DNA of 64,000 nt from Bacteroidaceae bacterium. GTDB lineage: Bacteria; Bacteroidota; Bacteroidia; Bacteroidales; Bacteroidaceae. The notes beneath the pieces are model-generated. The model was given only the letters and a program-made list of their open reading frames with translations. It had not been told where the DNA came from and searched no databases. This document shows, one piece after another, positions 48,852 to 58,204 of this stretch. The stretch spans positions 1 to 64,000 of the forward strand of contig JAFQBG010000002.1 of the NCBI GenBank assembly GCA_017416705.1, read 5' to 3'. Each line of letters begins with the position of its first letter. Positions within the stretch are counted from its first letter, which is position 1. The position numbers and the translations under genes were made by a program.

Positions 48852-50120
48852 ATGAGTAAATTAACCGAAAAAAAATGGTATCCTTGGCTGGTAGTGGTAT
48901 TGCTCAGCGGTGTCGCATTCCTGAACTACATGGACCGACAAATGCTAAGCACCATGCGTTTTGCCATGTCCGAGGATATAATAGAGGTTGCCACAAGCTA
49001 CACCGGCCCTTGGGGATGGGGTGCGCTGATGGCGGCATTCATGTGGATATATGGCCTTATGAGCCCCATTTCGGGAGCTATTGCCGACCGACTGAACCGC
49101 AAAAGACTCATCGTGGGCAGTCTGTTTGTATGGTCGGCGGTGACATTCCTCATGGGCTATGTAGATACATACAAGGAATTGTACATACTACGTGCCATAA
49201 TGGGATTTAGCGAGGCGCTGTACATACCGGCAGCCTTGTCGCTCATTGCCGACATTCACAGCGGCAAAACACGCTCAATGGCAATAGGAATACACATGAC
49301 AGGACTGTATCTGGGACAGATAGCCGGCGGTTTTGGTTCTATATTCTCGAGGCTGCTTAACTGGCACACAGTGTTCCTTATATGCGGTCTTGTGGGAATG
49401 ATATATTCGTTGGTGCTGATACTGTTCATCAGCGACCCCGGACGCGAGAAAAAGTCGCAAGAGAAACAGCAAGCCACCGATGTCAACCGGCCAAGCGTTC
49501 TAAAAAGCATAATGCTTGTATTGAGCAACATGGCATTCTGGGCGGTGCTGTTCGTGTTCACCACATTGAGCATGCCGGGCTGGGCCACAAAAAACTGGTT
49601 GCCCGAGCTATTGGCAAATGTAATAGGCAGTAATTGGCACATGGAGGTAGGTGAAGCCATGAACTACGCAGGCCCCATTGCCGTTATCAGCCTTGCCGGC
49701 GCATCGTTCATTGGAGCCATGATAGGCGGACGTTTATCCGACAAATGGGTACAGAAGAATGTACGCGGCCGAGTGTACACCAGCTGCATAGGATTGGCGC
49801 TCATAGTCCCCTCGTTGGTATTCATGGGCTTGGGCGACAGCCTGCTTGCCGTCATTCTGTCTATATTATGCTTTGGTATAGGATATGGATTTTTCGACAC
49901 AAACAACATGCCCATCCTATGCCAATTCATACCATCGCGACAACGCGCCACAGCCTATGGATTCATAAATATGTCGGGCGTGCTTGGCGGTGCAGCCATA
50001 ACAACCGCATTGGGTAATTTGTCGTTGGGACAGGGATTTGCCCTGCTTGGCGGAGTAACGGTGCTGTCGTTGCTTATACAGCTGCTGACACTACGTCCCA
50101 AAACAATAAACATGGAATAA
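48852..50120 (+). CDS. nanT: MFS sialic acid transporter
   Basis: A 422-residue major facilitator protein with about 12 membrane spans. LNYMDRQMLST in the first span and GAIADRLNRKRLI between spans 2 and 3 are MFS signatures, with GGRLSDKWVQKN as the counterpart in the second half. It resembles the anion/hexuronate branch of the superfamily. Its placement 12 nt after nanE and overlapping nanM by one base, together with the B. fragilis nanLET precedent, support inner-membrane import of N-acetylneuraminate. Confidence 0.88.
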   Translation: MSKLTEKKWYPWLVVVLLSGVAFLNYMDRQMLSTMRFAMSEDIIEVATSYTGPWGWGALMAAFMWIYGLMSPISGAIADRLNRKRLIVGSLFVWSAVTFLMGYVDTYKELYILRAIMGFSEALYIPAALSLIADIHSGKTRSMAIGIHMTGLYLGQIAGGFGSIFSRLLNWHTVFLICGLVGMIYSLVLILFISDPGREKKSQEKQQATDVNRPSVLKSIMLVLSNMAFWAVLFVFTTLSMPGWATKNWLPELLANVIGSNWHMEVGEAMNYAGPIAVISLAGASFIGAMIGGRLSDKWVQKNVRGRVYTSCIGLALIVPSLVFMGLGDSLLAVILSILCFGIGYGFFDTNNMPILCQFIPSRQRATAYGFINMSGVLGGAAITTALGNLSLGQGFALLGGVTVLSLLIQLLTLRPKTINME

Positions 50121-51235
50121 TGAAAACTATTATAACAACAATTATTTTGGGCATTGCGCTCTTGGGTTGCACATGCAGCACCAAGAGCGCAAGCTCTTTA
50201 CAGGAGCTTGGAGCCATGCCTTCGTTCGAGGCCGGATATGAACAAGGAGTATCGGCATGCTACTCGGCCGCACATGCCGACTATTTATACATTGCCGGAG
50301 GATGCAATTTCCCCGAGACACCTGCTGCGCAGGGTGGTGCCAAACGATACTACAAAGGAATATACAAAGCACACATAAAAGACACCCTTATATGGGAAAA
50401 ATGTGGCGAACTGCCCTGTGCCAATGCCTACGGCGCAAATATTCAGTGTGGCAATAAATGGATAATAGCAGGGGGCATGAACGAGGATGGAGCCTCCGCA
50501 ACCGTTCTGTCGATAGACTTAGCCGAGGGATGTCACATAGACACCCTGCCCCCATTGCCATACAAAACAGACAATACGGCAGGAGCAATTAGCGGCGACA
50601 AAATATTTGTCGTAGGAGGCAACTGCGACGCAACAGCACAAAACCATGTGTTCGTGCTGGATATAAACAACCGGCAAGAAGGCTGGAAGCAACTACCCGC
50701 CATGCCCGGCAAAGCACGCGTGCAACCCGTATGTGCCGCAACGGCAAACAAGCTATATGTATGGGGCGGATTTAGCCCAAAAACCGCCGACAGCCAAGCT
50801 CGGGTACACACCGACGGCGCATGCTACGACATGCTCACAGGCACATGGGAAGCATTGCCCGATGTAACGATAGAGAACAAGCCGACGACACTGTCGGGTG
50901 GAATAGCCGCACTGCTTGACGACAGCACCATAGTGGCAGCCGGCGGAGTGAACAAAGATATATTCACCGATGCCATTTCGGGCAGCTATCAACTGACAAA
51001 AAAAGAGGAGTACATGCACAAGCCATACTCATGGTACCGTTTCAACCCCAACCTGTTGCAATACAATGTAAACAAAAAAAGTTGGGAACTGCTGCACAGC
51101 AGCAATTCCCTTGCAAGAGCCGGAGCATCCATTGTCATTCACAACAACAAGATATTGTATATTGGCGGGGAGCTTAAACCCGGAATTCGTACTCCCAAAA
51201 TAGTTGTTTACACTAAAAATTGTACCTTGCCATAA
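50120..51235 (+). CDS. nanM: Kelch-type N-acetylneuraminate epimerase/mutarotase, lipoprotein
   Basis: A 371-residue predicted lipoprotein (lipobox LLGC, Cys17) made of kelch repeats: YIAGGCNFPE, WIIAGGMNED, FVVGGNCDA, YVWGGFSP, VAAGGVNKD and YIGGELKP, six blades of a beta-propeller. It matches the cyclically permuted mutarotase group that interconverts alpha- and beta-anomers of sialic acid in the periplasm before uptake. The ATG overlaps the nanT stop by one base, so translation may be coupled. Its 3' end overlaps the convergent porin gene by 23 bp. Confidence 0.9.
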   Translation: MKTIITTIILGIALLGCTCSTKSASSLQELGAMPSFEAGYEQGVSACYSAAHADYLYIAGGCNFPETPAAQGGAKRYYKGIYKAHIKDTLIWEKCGELPCANAYGANIQCGNKWIIAGGMNEDGASATVLSIDLAEGCHIDTLPPLPYKTDNTAGAISGDKIFVVGGNCDATAQNHVFVLDINNRQEGWKQLPAMPGKARVQPVCAATANKLYVWGGFSPKTADSQARVHTDGACYDMLTGTWEALPDVTIENKPTTLSGGIAALLDDSTIVAAGGVNKDIFTDAISGSYQLTKKEEYMHKPYSWYRFNPNLLQYNVNKKSWELLHSSNSLARAGASIVIHNNKILYIGGELKPGIRTPKIVVYTKNCTLP

Positions 51236-52490
51236 GATTTATGCGATTGGCATTGTAGGTATCCTTGTCGAAATCGACACGCCAGCCATGCAGATACTCA
51301 ATGCCCAATTGCAAATTTTCGGTGGCATTGGCAAACATATTCACAGCCAGATACTGCCCGCGTTTGTAAACATCGGGGTTGGCAGCCTCGAAACCACGAC
51401 GCGAGCGCAGATTGCTTTGGCTGTATGTAGCCGACGCAAACATGCCGGGGGCTATATTATAGTGCAACGAGGCAAACCACGCATCGGTCAGCAGCATCAT
51501 CATGTTGCCCGGTTTGCCCGGTTCGGGTACAATATCCATGCCTATATTGGATACATCGTTTATGAGCGAGCCTATACCCTTGCCTATGTTATACTGACCG
51601 CTTATTTGCAGGCGTCCCAATGTGACCAACGCACTGGCTTGCGCACCCCAAGATACCTTGTGTTTGTTTTCGCCATTGACAAGGTTCTTGTATGATATGT
51701 CGCGCATGATGGCACCCACACGCACGTGGCTATCGTCATTAAAATTATATTTCACATATAATGGTATGTCGGGAAGACGTTGCGCCCCCACTCGCACATA
51801 CTCATTCTCAATGGCATTGACATCGGGGGACTCCAATCCAAATCCCATGGAGAGGCCCCAATCGAAACCATAGTTAAAAGCCAATTGGGTGGCACGATAG
51901 AATGTCATGCCACAAGGGCCTGCGTTATCCACTGTGGCAGGATAGGCAGCAAGGTCCATGAACAAACCGGTTGTATATCCCAGCGTCATATATTTTGTAC
52001 GCAAGTAGGCATGCAGCAGATGAAAAGTCTTGCCATCGCCACGCCAATCGCCCGAGGTATAAAGATAGAAGTCGCCAAGCAGATTGCTACGTCCTACAAG
52101 CTTCATAAAAACAGTCGATGTGGTGATATCCATCTGATACTGCGACGAAGTACTGCCACCACGGTTAATGGACGAAGGCAGGAAGTCTATATTGTCGGCA
52201 ATACCATCGAAATCATATTCGGCACGCGCCTGCACATATCCTCCCAAGCCAAGAGCCCATTTGCCTTCGCGGTCGGTTAGAACAAAACGAGGAGCAAGAG
52301 GGTCGCGGAAATACTCACCCTGCGTAGTATAAAATATATTCACTATCTCGGGAGCGGTATTTACATTCTCGGTGAAATTGTAAACAGTCACAGGCGTCCC
52401 AAGTACACGCGCCCAACGTTGCGCATGCAACGGCAAAACAATAGAAGACATGCATAAAACGAGCAATGCCTGTTTAAATAGTTTTTTCAT
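51213..52490 (-). CDS. DcaP-like outer-membrane porin
   Basis: A 425-residue outer-membrane barrel with signal peptide MKKLFKQALLVLCMSSI to LHAQ. Alternating aromatic strands (LGLGGYVQARAEYDF, LGDFYLYTSGDW, LRTKYMTLGYTTGLFMDL) and the final strand NLMARYNF ending in Phe mark a porin; DcaP-type trimeric channels take up negatively charged small molecules in other Gram-negatives. It converges with nanM, sharing 23 bp of 3' end. Since no NanO/NanU pair is here, this porin could admit sialic acid, but that rests only on position. Confidence 0.8.
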   Translation of the reverse strand: MKKLFKQALLVLCMSSIVLPLHAQRWARVLGTPVTVYNFTENVNTAPEIVNIFYTTQGEYFRDPLAPRFVLTDREGKWALGLGGYVQARAEYDFDGIADNIDFLPSSINRGGSTSSQYQMDITTSTVFMKLVGRSNLLGDFYLYTSGDWRGDGKTFHLLHAYLRTKYMTLGYTTGLFMDLAAYPATVDNAGPCGMTFYRATQLAFNYGFDWGLSMGFGLESPDVNAIENEYVRVGAQRLPDIPLYVKYNFNDDSHVRVGAIMRDISYKNLVNGENKHKVSWGAQASALVTLGRLQISGQYNIGKGIGSLINDVSNIGMDIVPEPGKPGNMMMLLTDAWFASLHYNIAPGMFASATYSQSNLRSRRGFEAANPDVYKRGQYLAVNMFANATENLQLGIEYLHGWRVDFDKDTYNANRINLMARYNF

Positions 52491-52592
52491 GATTTTGATT
52501 TAATTTTTGTTGATTACCTTTTAAGAACATTGCAGTTCGAAAAAAAGTTCTGCAAAACAGGGGAAAACTACCGGCGGAAAGAAAAAATAGTT

Positions 52593-53039
52593 CTAATTGG
52601 CAGAATAACCACCTATGCTCAGTTCGCGAAACGCCATATCGAAAGAGAAAAATCCCGGCCCTGTAAAAAACATAAAAACAAATATGGTTAAATACAGAAT
52701 AGGCAATTCTTTTTCGTAGATAGAGGCACCGGCATGTACCACAAATATCACAATGCACATGGTGAATATCATGGGAATGAGACAAAAACGAAATAATATA
52801 CCCAGAATGAAACCAAGGCTGCATATAACCTCGGCAAACAGAACAAGTATGAACGACACATCGCTACCCAGCGACAGAGGGTCGGGGAATGTTATAATGA
52901 GCCTGTCATAGGCCACGCATTTGGCTATACCATGGTTCAGGAACAACAGGCCTACCACTATGCGCACAGCCAAGAACAACACCGATAACACTGTTGTCGA
53001 TGGCGGTAGCGGAAAAAGTATTCTTCGTAATCTGGACAT
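52593..53039 (-). CDS. DoxX-family membrane protein
   Basis: A 148-residue four-helix membrane protein. The family pattern appears as AVRIVVGLLFLNHGIAK, FAEVICSLGFILG and FTMCIVIFVVHAG. DoxX proteins are linked elsewhere to quinone or redox chemistry in membranes, with no firm role. The start codon follows directly on the U-tract of a terminator-like hairpin, which leaves almost no leader if transcription comes from the SIMPL gene. The porin gene lies 102 nt downstream on the same strand. Confidence 0.85.
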   Translation of the reverse strand: MSRLRRILFPLPPSTTVLSVLFLAVRIVVGLLFLNHGIAKCVAYDRLIITFPDPLSLGSDVSFILVLFAEVICSLGFILGILFRFCLIPMIFTMCIVIFVVHAGASIYEKELPILYLTIFVFMFFTGPGFFSFDMAFRELSIGGYSAN

Positions 53040-53040
53040 A

Positions 53041-53081
53041 AAAAAACAGGTGTGATATTTATATAAAAAACATCACACCTG
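53041..53081 (-). terminator. Terminator hairpin directly before the DoxX start codon
   Basis: Minus-strand arms CAGGTGTGAT (53081-53072) and ATCACACCTG (53056-53047) are perfect, followed by six T and then the DoxX ATG. Confidence 0.75.
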
Positions 53082-53138
53082 CTATGTTTGTTTTGCAAAT
53101 GGCTATAATTATGCCACCGTCAGAAGCCGTTTAAATTA

Positions 53139-53873
53139 TCATTGCAACAGAAAACGGACATTCACCTCCACTTTATATGTCAGTTTGCTCACCGAGATAA
53201 TGGGTTGCGATGCCACAGACGAATTTTCAACGGCATCCTCCACCGTTACCAATGCACGCGACTTATAGCGGCGAGGCTGAACAGCATCGACGTAATTATA
53301 GGAATTTATGCTCAACGCCTTGCCTACTTCCTGCCCCACAGACGCGGCATATACCTTGGCGCGTTCTTGGGCCTTTTTCAGAGCCTCCACACCCAATTGG
53401 GTGATTAGTTCGTCGCCCTTGGTGTATTTTGTTTCGGCAAGTTCTATATTGGAAATACCTATGTTTTCAAGGTCATACACTATTTTTTGCATTATGCCCG
53501 CATCGTTTAATTTCAGAATATATTTTGCCTCTGTTTTGGGTTTCATTTTCCCAAACACCTTATAGCTTACGCTGCTACCCATGAAATCGAGCGTAAGCAC
53601 CTCGGGGATATCTATTCTGTTTACTTTCAGGACACCTATCATGGCCTCCTGCATATCCTCCAATGTTTTTTTGCCTTTGTAGTCGCTCTCCTTGATGGTT
53701 ATGGACAGGTACAATTCATCGGGGGTTACTTCGCGCTCGCTGCTTACACTCATAACTATGTTGGGTAACGAATTTATGTTAGGCAGCGAAGCATCCTGCG
53801 CATTAAGCAACATGGGAACAAACAGCAACGCACCCAAAAAAAGTTTACAAATGCCTGATTTAATCTTTTTCAT
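53139..53873 (-). CDS. Periplasmic SIMPL (DUF541) domain protein
   Basis: A 244-residue exported protein with signal peptide MKKIKSGICKLFLGALL to LLNAQ. The SIMPL domain is full length: IVMSVSSEREVTPDELYLS, GVLKVNRIDIPEV, ETKYTKGDELITQLGVEAL and a final TYKVEVNVRFLLQ strand. It differs from the membrane-anchored SIMPL protein at 45939 in having a cleavable signal. It is upstream of DoxX on the same strand with a hairpin between. Function unknown. Confidence 0.88.
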   Translation of the reverse strand: MKKIKSGICKLFLGALLFVPMLLNAQDASLPNINSLPNIVMSVSSEREVTPDELYLSITIKESDYKGKKTLEDMQEAMIGVLKVNRIDIPEVLTLDFMGSSVSYKVFGKMKPKTEAKYILKLNDAGIMQKIVYDLENIGISNIELAETKYTKGDELITQLGVEALKKAQERAKVYAASVGQEVGKALSINSYNYVDAVQPRRYKSRALVTVEDAVENSSVASQPIISVSKLTYKVEVNVRFLLQ

Positions 53874-54084
53874 ATTTCATAATTTTAAACGAGTATGACA
53901 CCCGTATTGTTAATGTGCGCAAGATAGCTATTGTTTTTATTTTTATGTTAAGAAGAACGGATTATTTTAACAAATTTAACTTACACAGAGGCTATTTCAC
54001 ATTTTTTCAGTTTGAAACAGTGTTTTATAGTAATCAATAGAACAAATTGCGGAATTAATATGTTAAAAAGAAAAATATTAATTT

Positions 54085-54696
54085 ATGAGAACGTTAATCA
54101 TATTCAACCACCCTTACGAGGGTAGTTTCTGCAACGCCATTTTAGATGCAAGCATATTGGGGCTGCAACAAAAAAACGACGAAGTCGATTTAATACATTT
54201 GGACAAGGAGGATTTCAACCCTGCCATGAGCAGCAACGACCTAAGGGCCTTTTCCTTGGCAAAGGAAGAACCCGAAAAAGCACTTATGATGCTCGATAAA
54301 AAGGTATTGGAATACAAGGCACGACTGGAAAAGGCCGACCATCTTGTGCTTATATTCCCCATTTGGTGGATGTTGATGCCTGCGCTCACGAAAGGATTTA
54401 TAGACAAAGTGATATTTCCTGCCATTGCATACAGCTACAACAACAAGGGTGGCATGGTGTCGCGTCTGTGGAACCTTAAACGGGTGACGGTAATCACCAC
54501 CATGAACTCGCCTGCAAATGTCTATGAGACGGTCATGGGCAACGCGGTGTGGAGAGCCCTGTTGCATGGCACGTTCGAGGCTATCGGAATTACGGATTGT
54601 AAATGGATTAACTTCGGCCGCGTGAAAGAGGTCACTACCGAGCAGCGCAGACAATGGCTGGAAAATATCGAAAACTACTTTGCCGACAGGGAATAG
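54085..54696 (+). CDS. NAD(P)H-dependent oxidoreductase, flavodoxin-2 family
   Basis: A 203-residue FMN/FAD-binding quinone-reductase-like protein. IFNHPYEGSFCNAI is the nucleotide phosphate-binding loop, LIFPIWWMLMPALTKGFIDKV the flavin-contacting motif shared with NQO/KefF/MdaB enzymes, and TTMNSPANVYE a further cofactor loop. No signal peptide. It is monocistronic, ends in a bidirectional terminator and converges with the amidase gene. Physiological substrate unknown; two-electron quinone reduction is typical. Confidence 0.88.
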   Translation: MRTLIIFNHPYEGSFCNAILDASILGLQQKNDEVDLIHLDKEDFNPAMSSNDLRAFSLAKEEPEKALMMLDKKVLEYKARLEKADHLVLIFPIWWMLMPALTKGFIDKVIFPAIAYSYNNKGGMVSRLWNLKRVTVITTMNSPANVYETVMGNAVWRALLHGTFEAIGITDCKWINFGRVKEVTTEQRRQWLENIENYFADRE

Positions 54697-54723
54697 GCCT
54701 GTCATAAATGCCAAACAGCAACT

Positions 54724-54765
54724 AAAAAAGGGTTGTCCGAGAAACTTATCGGATAACCCTTTTTT
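54724..54765. terminator. Bidirectional terminator
   Basis: Arms at 54724-54740 and 54749-54765 (AAAAAGGGTTGTCCGA and counterpart) pair with one G-T wobble, with A/T tracts on both sides. Confidence 0.8.
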
Positions 54766-54778
54766 CTTCGTAGTTGTA

Positions 54779-57712
54779 TCAGTTCAACAGGAAACGCATG
54801 ATTGCTCCCATGAGCATGCTTCGCTGCTCCTCGCTCACGATAGACTCAAAGGGAAAACTTGCCGACAACACGCGATAAGTGCCTGCATAGGCCACACCCG
54901 CGCTCTCCTTGCAACCGTCGAACACAAACGACACGAAGGCATCGTTCATGGGCACAAGTATATCGGGACGCGCCACTGCATAACACTCCTCGTTGACGGA
55001 GCGGTAAATATCCATTGTAAGATTTGAACCAAAAATCCTATTCTCGTATATATTGCTGATGGAACCGCCGTAATCGAATTTCAAAGTATTGCGTATGAAA
55101 TCCCTGTCTGCATCGTTTTTTATCATGTCGCTGGCTATATGCGCTCCGCTGACAAACAGACGGCCGCCCGAGGCACAATATTCACTTATGACACGCTGCA
55201 ATTCCTTCGGGAAGGTTTTGTAGGGCTTGTTATAACCAAGGTAGGAACCATCCTCGCCCTGTTTTTCGACTCCAAGAATTAAATCTACGGCATTGTAGCC
55301 TGCAAGCGTCAGTGAACCATGGGACAATGCCTCGCTGCTACACGACACAAAGGATATACCATTGGATGCCAATGCCTTGCCATGCAGGTAGGGGTAATCG
55401 AATGAGTTTCCGGCTATAAGCATCCCCTCGAAGTCGTTGCCACTGAGCCCAAGACCATCCTCGTAGCCTATATTAACACGTTGGTAGTCAAGTTGGCGTC
55501 CGCAATACTCGGGTGTTCTGATATATGCCACACCCGGGTCGGCATCCATGTCAAATCCTGCCTTTGCCGGAGTATTTACCTCCTTGGGGCCGCTCAGCCT
55601 ATGAAATCCGTTAATTATCATCACCCTGCCCTTTTCCTCGGCGGCTTTATATGCGGTGAGCACCTCCGAGGGGAAGCTTTCGCCACCGTCGTTCAAGGCA
55701 GCCACTTTAAAACTATATTGTACATTCTCGATAATAGGGAACAGGCACGACGTTGACTCTATTATACGTCCGTTGTCGAAACCACCATCGCCCACACGCG
55801 TGTATAGGATATATTTTTGCGCCACCGCTGTGGGCTCCAATTCATCGTCGGTGGGTTGCCATGAAAGTAAGACGTTTTTTTCGTCGTGGAATGTAACCGC
55901 GAAACTCCTAACGGGCAGAGGCTGAACAACATATTCGCGTTCTTGTACAAATGTCAGCTGTTTCAGCAAGGCCTTATAGACCGCACGTGCCACTGTGAAT
56001 TTGAAATCGGGGTCGTGTCCCATGGACATATCCGAAAAATTCTGGTGCGACATGGATTCGAAAATCATAGACGGCACCACAGGCAGGCGCGACTCGCTAT
56101 AACTTTTATCTATAATTCCACGCACCGCCCAATTTATGCCGTAGCGTTTGTCTATATCGCGTTTAACGCTTTCGAGCACAGTGCCTATGATGTCGCGCGA
56201 CAGATAGCGGCACTTGCCGGTGGCCAAGGTGTCGCCGTTGTAGTCGGTGGTGACAATGCCCAACGAGCCTACAAGGGCATCGTCGGCGTTATAGCCGGCA
56301 TCGGAGTGAAAACCAAACGACATTTCGAGGGGTACGGAAAGCCCCACGGTGTCGGGATTGTAAACAGAGCCACCCGTCAGATAGTTCAGGGCATGGGAAC
56401 GACAGTTTATATCGTCGGTATAATCGCGCTCGCCGTTGCTTGGCGAATATACCTCGTAGGGGAAACCACCCCATTGCAAAGCATAGCGTGCACCCTCTAA
56501 ATAGCGTGGCATTCCGCTTGCCACAAGCGTGGTATCGCCACGCATGACAACGCCTGTGCCGCCGCCAAAACGCACTGCGTCGGCGCTCACGACGCCCTTA
56601 CGGGACGAGGCATTGCTCAACTGCACTCCTTGGTTTTCGTGTGCCCCTTTTTTGAAACGGAATGTACCCAGATAGACCCATACTCCGCCACCCATCTGCT
56701 GATTTACACAGAACTCGGTCACGCCGCCGGCATGCAACACGCTGTAACGAGCATCGGGTATGGCATCCTGCAATGTTTGATAGGTGACATATACGGCATA
56801 TTCCCCATCCTCGGGAATTTCGGGTTGCCATTTTGCCAAGGCTGTCACATTCTTGGTATCGCCGCTGGTGGCTATATAGCGCGATGTACCATTGGCAAAC
56901 GGGTTTTCGTGGTCCACAAAAAAGCCGTCGCGCAACATGAAGCCCGTCGGAGCCACGTTCCATTGTCCTTTATCCTTTTTTCCTTCGAGGTATTGCGATG
57001 CTCCGAACGTCACATCGTTATCCACAATGACACTGCGAGGTTGCCAATCGCGTTCGCGAGGGGTGTACATGAGCGCACCTGCATTTTCGAGCATAGGGAT
57101 GAGAAACTGCACCGCTATGGACTGCGTGAAAAGGTCCTCGGTGGTACAATAGAGTGCCGGACGTTGCCACTGCCACATGCCTTTATCGTTGGCATACACC
57201 CTGCCATGACTCTGCCACAGGGCTAAGTGACGTCCTTGCAAGCCCTTGTCAACGGTATAAGGGCGCGAAGAATTTTTCACCCATGGCTCGCCCGTATATA
57301 CTATGTCGTTTGTCATTCGACCGTAGTCGTATTCTTTTTTATCCCTGTATATGTTGGGTATCAGCTGTTCTATCGGCTTGCGATGGGCTATGACCTCTAT
57401 TTTGTAACGTCGAAACTCCTTGGGGAGCAATTTTCTTATGTCGGAATATATTTTCTGAACGCGCTCGGGCGTGAACACCTGAACCGCAAAATTTTTATTT
57501 GCATATATTGTGATACGACGCGCCGGCTTGTTTATAACAATGTTGTTGCGCTTCCTTTCGAGGCGGCAGTTTTTCAGAACAAAATCGCTGCCATCGTAGT
57601 TTTTTAAATAGCCATCAATGGCATTAGTAAGAACTTTGTCGGCACGTTGTGCCGACAAAGTAAGACTGCATAACAGACAGGCCGAAAGCAAAACCGACCG
57701 TATTATGCTCAT
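54779..57712 (-). CDS. Secreted Amidase_3-like hydrolase with golvesin-type insertion
   Basis: I chose ATG 57712, which begins the signal peptide MSIIRSVLLSACLLCSLTLS. In the 977-residue protein the zinc-amidase pattern is split: His169 (WQSHGRVY) and Glu192 (TTEDLFTQ), then a golvesin/xanthan-lyase-type beta module (about 285-385), then His469 (FGFHSDAG) and Glu552 (SMIFESMSH). A fibronectin-III-like region (about 590-690) and an unrecognised C-terminal domain (about 700-977) follow. Bacteroidetes homologues are often labelled xanthan lyase, but the motifs favour N-acetylmuramoyl-L-alanine amidase chemistry on peptidoglycan. The small 92-residue gene ends 10 nt upstream. Confidence 0.75.
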   Translation of the reverse strand: MSIIRSVLLSACLLCSLTLSAQRADKVLTNAIDGYLKNYDGSDFVLKNCRLERKRNNIVINKPARRITIYANKNFAVQVFTPERVQKIYSDIRKLLPKEFRRYKIEVIAHRKPIEQLIPNIYRDKKEYDYGRMTNDIVYTGEPWVKNSSRPYTVDKGLQGRHLALWQSHGRVYANDKGMWQWQRPALYCTTEDLFTQSIAVQFLIPMLENAGALMYTPRERDWQPRSVIVDNDVTFGASQYLEGKKDKGQWNVAPTGFMLRDGFFVDHENPFANGTSRYIATSGDTKNVTALAKWQPEIPEDGEYAVYVTYQTLQDAIPDARYSVLHAGGVTEFCVNQQMGGGVWVYLGTFRFKKGAHENQGVQLSNASSRKGVVSADAVRFGGGTGVVMRGDTTLVASGMPRYLEGARYALQWGGFPYEVYSPSNGERDYTDDINCRSHALNYLTGGSVYNPDTVGLSVPLEMSFGFHSDAGYNADDALVGSLGIVTTDYNGDTLATGKCRYLSRDIIGTVLESVKRDIDKRYGINWAVRGIIDKSYSESRLPVVPSMIFESMSHQNFSDMSMGHDPDFKFTVARAVYKALLKQLTFVQEREYVVQPLPVRSFAVTFHDEKNVLLSWQPTDDELEPTAVAQKYILYTRVGDGGFDNGRIIESTSCLFPIIENVQYSFKVAALNDGGESFPSEVLTAYKAAEEKGRVMIINGFHRLSGPKEVNTPAKAGFDMDADPGVAYIRTPEYCGRQLDYQRVNIGYEDGLGLSGNDFEGMLIAGNSFDYPYLHGKALASNGISFVSCSSEALSHGSLTLAGYNAVDLILGVEKQGEDGSYLGYNKPYKTFPKELQRVISEYCASGGRLFVSGAHIASDMIKNDADRDFIRNTLKFDYGGSISNIYENRIFGSNLTMDIYRSVNEECYAVARPDILVPMNDAFVSFVFDGCKESAGVAYAGTYRVLSASFPFESIVSEEQRSMLMGAIMRFLLN

Positions 57713-57722
57713 ATTGAATTTA

Positions 57723-58001
57723 TTATTTATTTTCAGACAGCTGCTGTATCTCATTCAAAAGGGATTTAGCCTCTTCGTTAAACGACATACACAAGGTATC
57801 GAAATATTTTCTTGCAGGAAGCCCCGGCTCGACATGATTTACGCGTGCTATGTACTCCTTGTTCAAAGCAAAAATCTTGTTGAAAACAGCCACCCATGCT
57901 TCGGTATTGTCATTAGAGTCATACGAGGCAAAAAAAGCCTGTGTTGCCAATTGGTCGGCTATATAAGTAATAACCTTCTTTAAATTTTTTCTGCTTGCCA
58001 T
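57723..58001 (-). CDS. Small conserved-looking protein of unknown function
   Basis: A 92-residue, mostly helical, slightly basic cytoplasmic protein without signal or membrane segment (MASRKNLKKVITYIAD, ending LLNEIQQLSENK). It ends 10 nt before the amidase start, so the two form an operon. I do not recognise a family. The tight coupling and normal codon use argue that it is a real gene. Confidence 0.7.
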   Translation of the reverse strand: MASRKNLKKVITYIADQLATQAFFASYDSNDNTEAWVAVFNKIFALNKEYIARVNHVEPGLPARKYFDTLCMSFNEEAKSLLNEIQQLSENK

Positions 58002-58204
58002 AATAGTGATATTAAAAATTATTCTCGGTAAAGATACATTATTGTGTCAAAAGAAACAAGTATTAAAGGGCTATACATGGAAAAAAAACGAAAAAACATA
58101 TTATTACTGATAAAAAACCGATTTATACTTTTTATATTCGCAAAAAAAAACGAAATTTGCCAATTATTTAGCATATTATTAACCAATATTTATATTTAAT
58201 AAAA

